Shown: positions 62,156 through 64,000 of the stretch, piece after piece
Layout: each line of letters begins with the position of its first letter
Position numbering within the stretch: position 1 is the stretch's first letter
Assembly: GCA_038257845.1 (NCBI GenBank)
Contig: JBBSQL010000004.1
Span: 88,130 to 152,129 of the forward strand
Reading direction: 5' to 3'
Source: JAFDXJ01 sp038257845
Lineage (GTDB): Bacteria > Bacteroidota > Bacteroidia > Chitinophagales > Chitinophagaceae
DNA: 64,000 nucleotides
Position numbers and translations under genes: made by a program
The notes under the pieces: generated by a model
Told to the model about the DNA's origin: nothing
The model's database searches: none
Seen by the model: the letters and a program-made list of their open reading frames with translations, nothing else

Positions 62156-62240
62156 AAAAACGAAGATAGGATTTGTAAAAAAATTGACTGTCGTAACATC
62201 GTCAAATTTTTTTATTTAACATTTTTCGAAACCAGGTGTT

Positions 62241-63269
62241 TTAGTTTTCCCACACGTGCAGGCCTTCACTGCAATTGGCGCAGATATCAATGTTTTTACG
62301 GCTTGTAGAAATTTCTTTTCGAAATTGTTTGTAATTATCATTGTGCCAGATCTCTTTGAAAGACTGGGATTTTAAATTGCCAAGACGATGCATGGCATCT
62401 TTATCAAAACAACAGGGCACAACCATTCCATCCCATGTAATTACGTTGGCATGCCAGAGTTTCCAGCAATGATTACTTTGGCCACTGCGAATTTTTACCT
62501 TCCCATTTTTATCTTTTTTATAGCGGCTGTATTTTTCATTTTCCGGGATCAGTTGGTTGGGATCATTTTCATAATCATATACCTGTGCCGTTTTAAAACG
62601 AATCTGGTCCACGCCCACATCTTTTGCCAATTTTTTTATTTCTTCCACCTGGTGTTCATTGGGTTTCACCACTAAAAACTGGAAAAAAACAAAAGGTGTT
62701 TTACTCTTTAATTCCTTTTTCCATTTTACAATATTTCTTGCACCAGCAATCACTTTGTCCAGGTTGCCGCCCCGCCTGTATTGCTGGTAAACATCCTGTG
62801 TAGTACCATCAATAGAAATGATGAGCCTGTCTAAACCGCTTTCCACGGTTTGCTTTGCTTTTTCATCAGTGAGGTAATGTGCATTGGTAGAAGTGGCTGT
62901 ATAAATGCCTTTATCATGCGCATACTTTACCATTTCCAAAAAATTCGGATTTAAAAAAGGTTCCCCCTGGAAATAAAAAATCAGGTATAATAATTCTTTA
63001 TAAATGTCATCAATCGTTTCCTGGAAAAAATCTTTTTTAAGCATGCCGGTCGGGCGTGTAAATTCACGCAGGCCGCTGGGACATTCCGGGCAGCGCAAAT
63101 TGCAGGAAGTAGTTGGTTCAAATGAAATGGAGATCGGATAACCCCATTGGATGGGGCGATGCAATAATCTTGTGAGTTGAAAACTCGTCATCACTTTTGC
63201 CGCATTCCATGCACGGCGAAAGCTGAGCTTGGATAAAAGGTTTCTGCTATCATTAAAATTTACATACAT
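62241..63269 (-). CDS. Radical SAM protein with SPASM domain
   Basis: A 342-aa cytoplasmic enzyme. The radical SAM cluster motif is TTSCNLRCPECPSGL (C-x3-C-x2-C) and the SAM-binding strand is YLIFYFQGEPFLNP. The C-terminal SPASM region has CWKLWHANVITWDGMVVPCC and IDICANCSEGLHVW, with cysteines for an auxiliary Fe-S cluster. Substrate unknown; relatives modify peptides, sugars or proteins. No precursor peptide gene is visible next to it. ATG 63269 is chosen; a -7 box TATTTTTG (63279-63286) sits just upstream, which rules out the in-frame TTG at 63281. Confidence 0.88.
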   Translation of the reverse strand: MYVNFNDSRNLLSKLSFRRAWNAAKVMTSFQLTRLLHRPIQWGYPISISFEPTTSCNLRCPECPSGLREFTRPTGMLKKDFFQETIDDIYKELLYLIFYFQGEPFLNPNFLEMVKYAHDKGIYTATSTNAHYLTDEKAKQTVESGLDRLIISIDGTTQDVYQQYRRGGNLDKVIAGARNIVKWKKELKSKTPFVFFQFLVVKPNEHQVEEIKKLAKDVGVDQIRFKTAQVYDYENDPNQLIPENEKYSRYKKDKNGKVKIRSGQSNHCWKLWHANVITWDGMVVPCCFDKDAMHRLGNLKSQSFKEIWHNDNYKQFRKEISTSRKNIDICANCSEGLHVWEN

Positions 63270-63278
63270 AAATGCCTG

Positions 63279-63286
63279 CAAAAATA
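63279..63286 (-). promoter_or_regulatory. -7 box close to the radical SAM gene start
   Basis: On the minus strand TATTTTTG matches TAnnTTTG and ends 9 bases before the ATG at 63269, predicting a very short leader. Confidence 0.4.
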
Positions 63287-63397
63287 CTCCTAAGCGTCAA
63301 GAATGCCTAATCTAATGGATGCATAATATCAATATGCTGTAAAAAATCTCTGAAAATTCATTTTGCGTAAGTGCAACTAAATATAGTATTTTGCAAT

Positions 63398-64000
63398 ATG
63401 AAATATACATACCTCTTCCTGTTTTTGCTCATTACCGGCACCGTTTCAGCCCAGCAGGCACCGGTTTGCAAACAAAACTATCAAATAGCTGATGCTGAAA
63501 GAACGGCCGCAGCAAAAAGGGCCAATGTGGTGAATCCATCCGTTGCCAGTGATAATTTTAATGTGAGTTATTACCGTTGTGAATGGAATATAGACCCTGC
63601 TGTTTTTTATATTTCGGGTAGTGTGACCAGTTATTTTAAGATCACTTCGCGCACCAACCAGATCACAATGGATCTAACTCAGAAATTAACGGTTGACAGT
63701 ATAAAAATACGGAATCAAAAACTTTCCTATACTCAAACAACCAGCGATGGCATAGTCATTTCATTACCCAAAAATTACCGGAAAAATGAAATGGATTCCA
63801 TGTCTATTTTTTATCATGGAAAACCAAATGGAAGTGGCGATTCATTTTCCAAAACCAAACATAATGGTGTGGATGTGATATGGACTTTGAGTGAACCTTA
63901 TGGCTCCAAAGACTGGTGGCCATGCAGGAATGGCCTGGATGATAAGGCAGACAGCATTGATATTTATATCACACATCCTGCTCAATTCAATGCATCTTCC
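63398..64000 (+). CDS. M1 family peptidase, N-terminal part, truncated by window end
   Basis: Open to the last base; 201 residues are visible. Signal peptide MKYTYLFLFLLITGTVSA, then the M1 N-terminal beta domain: RANVVNPSVASDNFNVSYYR, EWNIDPAVFYISGSVTSYFK, DSIKIRNQKLSYTQTTSDGI and WTLSEPYGSKDWWPCRNGL with DDKADSIDIYITHP. The last block (D-W-W-P-C-x-x-x-L-x-D-K) is a classic M1 marker. The zinc site is beyond the window. ATG start. Different from the M1 gene at 54692, which lacks this WWPCRN block. Confidence 0.85.
   Translation, partial: MKYTYLFLFLLITGTVSAQQAPVCKQNYQIADAERTAAAKRANVVNPSVASDNFNVSYYRCEWNIDPAVFYISGSVTSYFKITSRTNQITMDLTQKLTVDSIKIRNQKLSYTQTTSDGIVISLPKNYRKNEMDSMSIFYHGKPNGSGDSFSKTKHNGVDVIWTLSEPYGSKDWWPCRNGLDDKADSIDIYITHPAQFNASS

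Noticed and set aside
1..64000. tRNA, rRNA or insertion sequence
   Set aside because: Reading the intergenic segments showed no cloverleaf candidate, no conserved rRNA stretch and no transposase-like protein. A tRNA scan program would settle the tRNA question.

Overview
The window is a gene-dense stretch of chromosome from a member of the Bacteroidota, most likely family Chitinophagaceae (Ferruginibacter-like; this rank is inference from gene style). Supporting signs are AT-rich DNA, starts without Shine-Dalgarno sequences, several upstream boxes matching the Bacteroidota -7 consensus TAnnTTTG, gldE/gldD gliding-type genes, a rng / HU / mutY / ssb / gldE / gldD neighbourhood typical of the phylum, IcmF, DUF4783, DUF1080 and two-component propeller regulators. 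I see no rRNA, tRNA, CRISPR array, prophage or insertion sequence. About 63 protein genes are supported; one is cut by each window edge.

Layout. 1-5.8 kb: a truncated acetyltransferase-like gene, icmF (fused isobutyryl-CoA mutase), a metallophosphoesterase and a secreted DUF4783 protein, with perfect palindromic repeats between them. 5.8-10.4 kb: gpmI, an AHSA1-like protein, a fasciclin protein, a formate/nitrite-type channel and phosphatidylserine decarboxylase. 10.5-15 kb: a large propeller/GAF/LytS-type sensor kinase with its LytTR response regulator. 15-21.5 kb: cdsA, a DUF2007 protein and a CAAX-type protease in one minus-strand operon, a tRNA-dihydrouridine synthase, a CarboxypepD_reg protein, a flavin reductase, an orphan 2-oxoacid:ferredoxin oxidoreductase beta subunit and an AhpD-like protein. 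21.6-25.4 kb: the oxidative pentose-phosphate operon gnd-zwf-pgl. 25.4-32.8 kb: cell-wall amidase, obg, an AlkA-type glycosylase, small secreted or membrane proteins, a stand-alone receiver and recQ. 33-40.5 kb: kdsD and a mannose-1-phosphate guanylyltransferase (surface polysaccharide precursors), a tiny DUF1328 protein, a PIF1-like helicase, then coaX, an outer-membrane protein and lptC overlapping head to tail.

40.5-45.8 kb is the most accessory part. A probable six-gene minus-strand operon runs from a Gfo/Idh/MocA oxidoreductase through a TIM-barrel isomerase, a cytochrome c and a DUF1080 protein to two small unknown proteins. A Tat-exported TIM-barrel gene is divergent from it, and a decayed gene tail lies just downstream. 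The combination matches the 3-keto-glycoside route for sugar breakdown and is the best candidate for undescribed biology here. 45.8-54.7 kb holds the conserved block rng, a 31-residue mS38-like ribosomal protein, a TPR protein, HU, mutY, ssb, gldE, gldD, DUF3109 and a lone LutB-like protein. 54.7-64 kb carries two M1-type peptidases (one truncated by the window end), a PAP2-like membrane protein, rpoN, a DegT aminotransferase, a GHL10 glycosidase and a radical SAM/SPASM protein.

Most genes are housekeeping, so the findings concentrate on gene context, missing partners, small genes, unusual starts and palindromic repeats.
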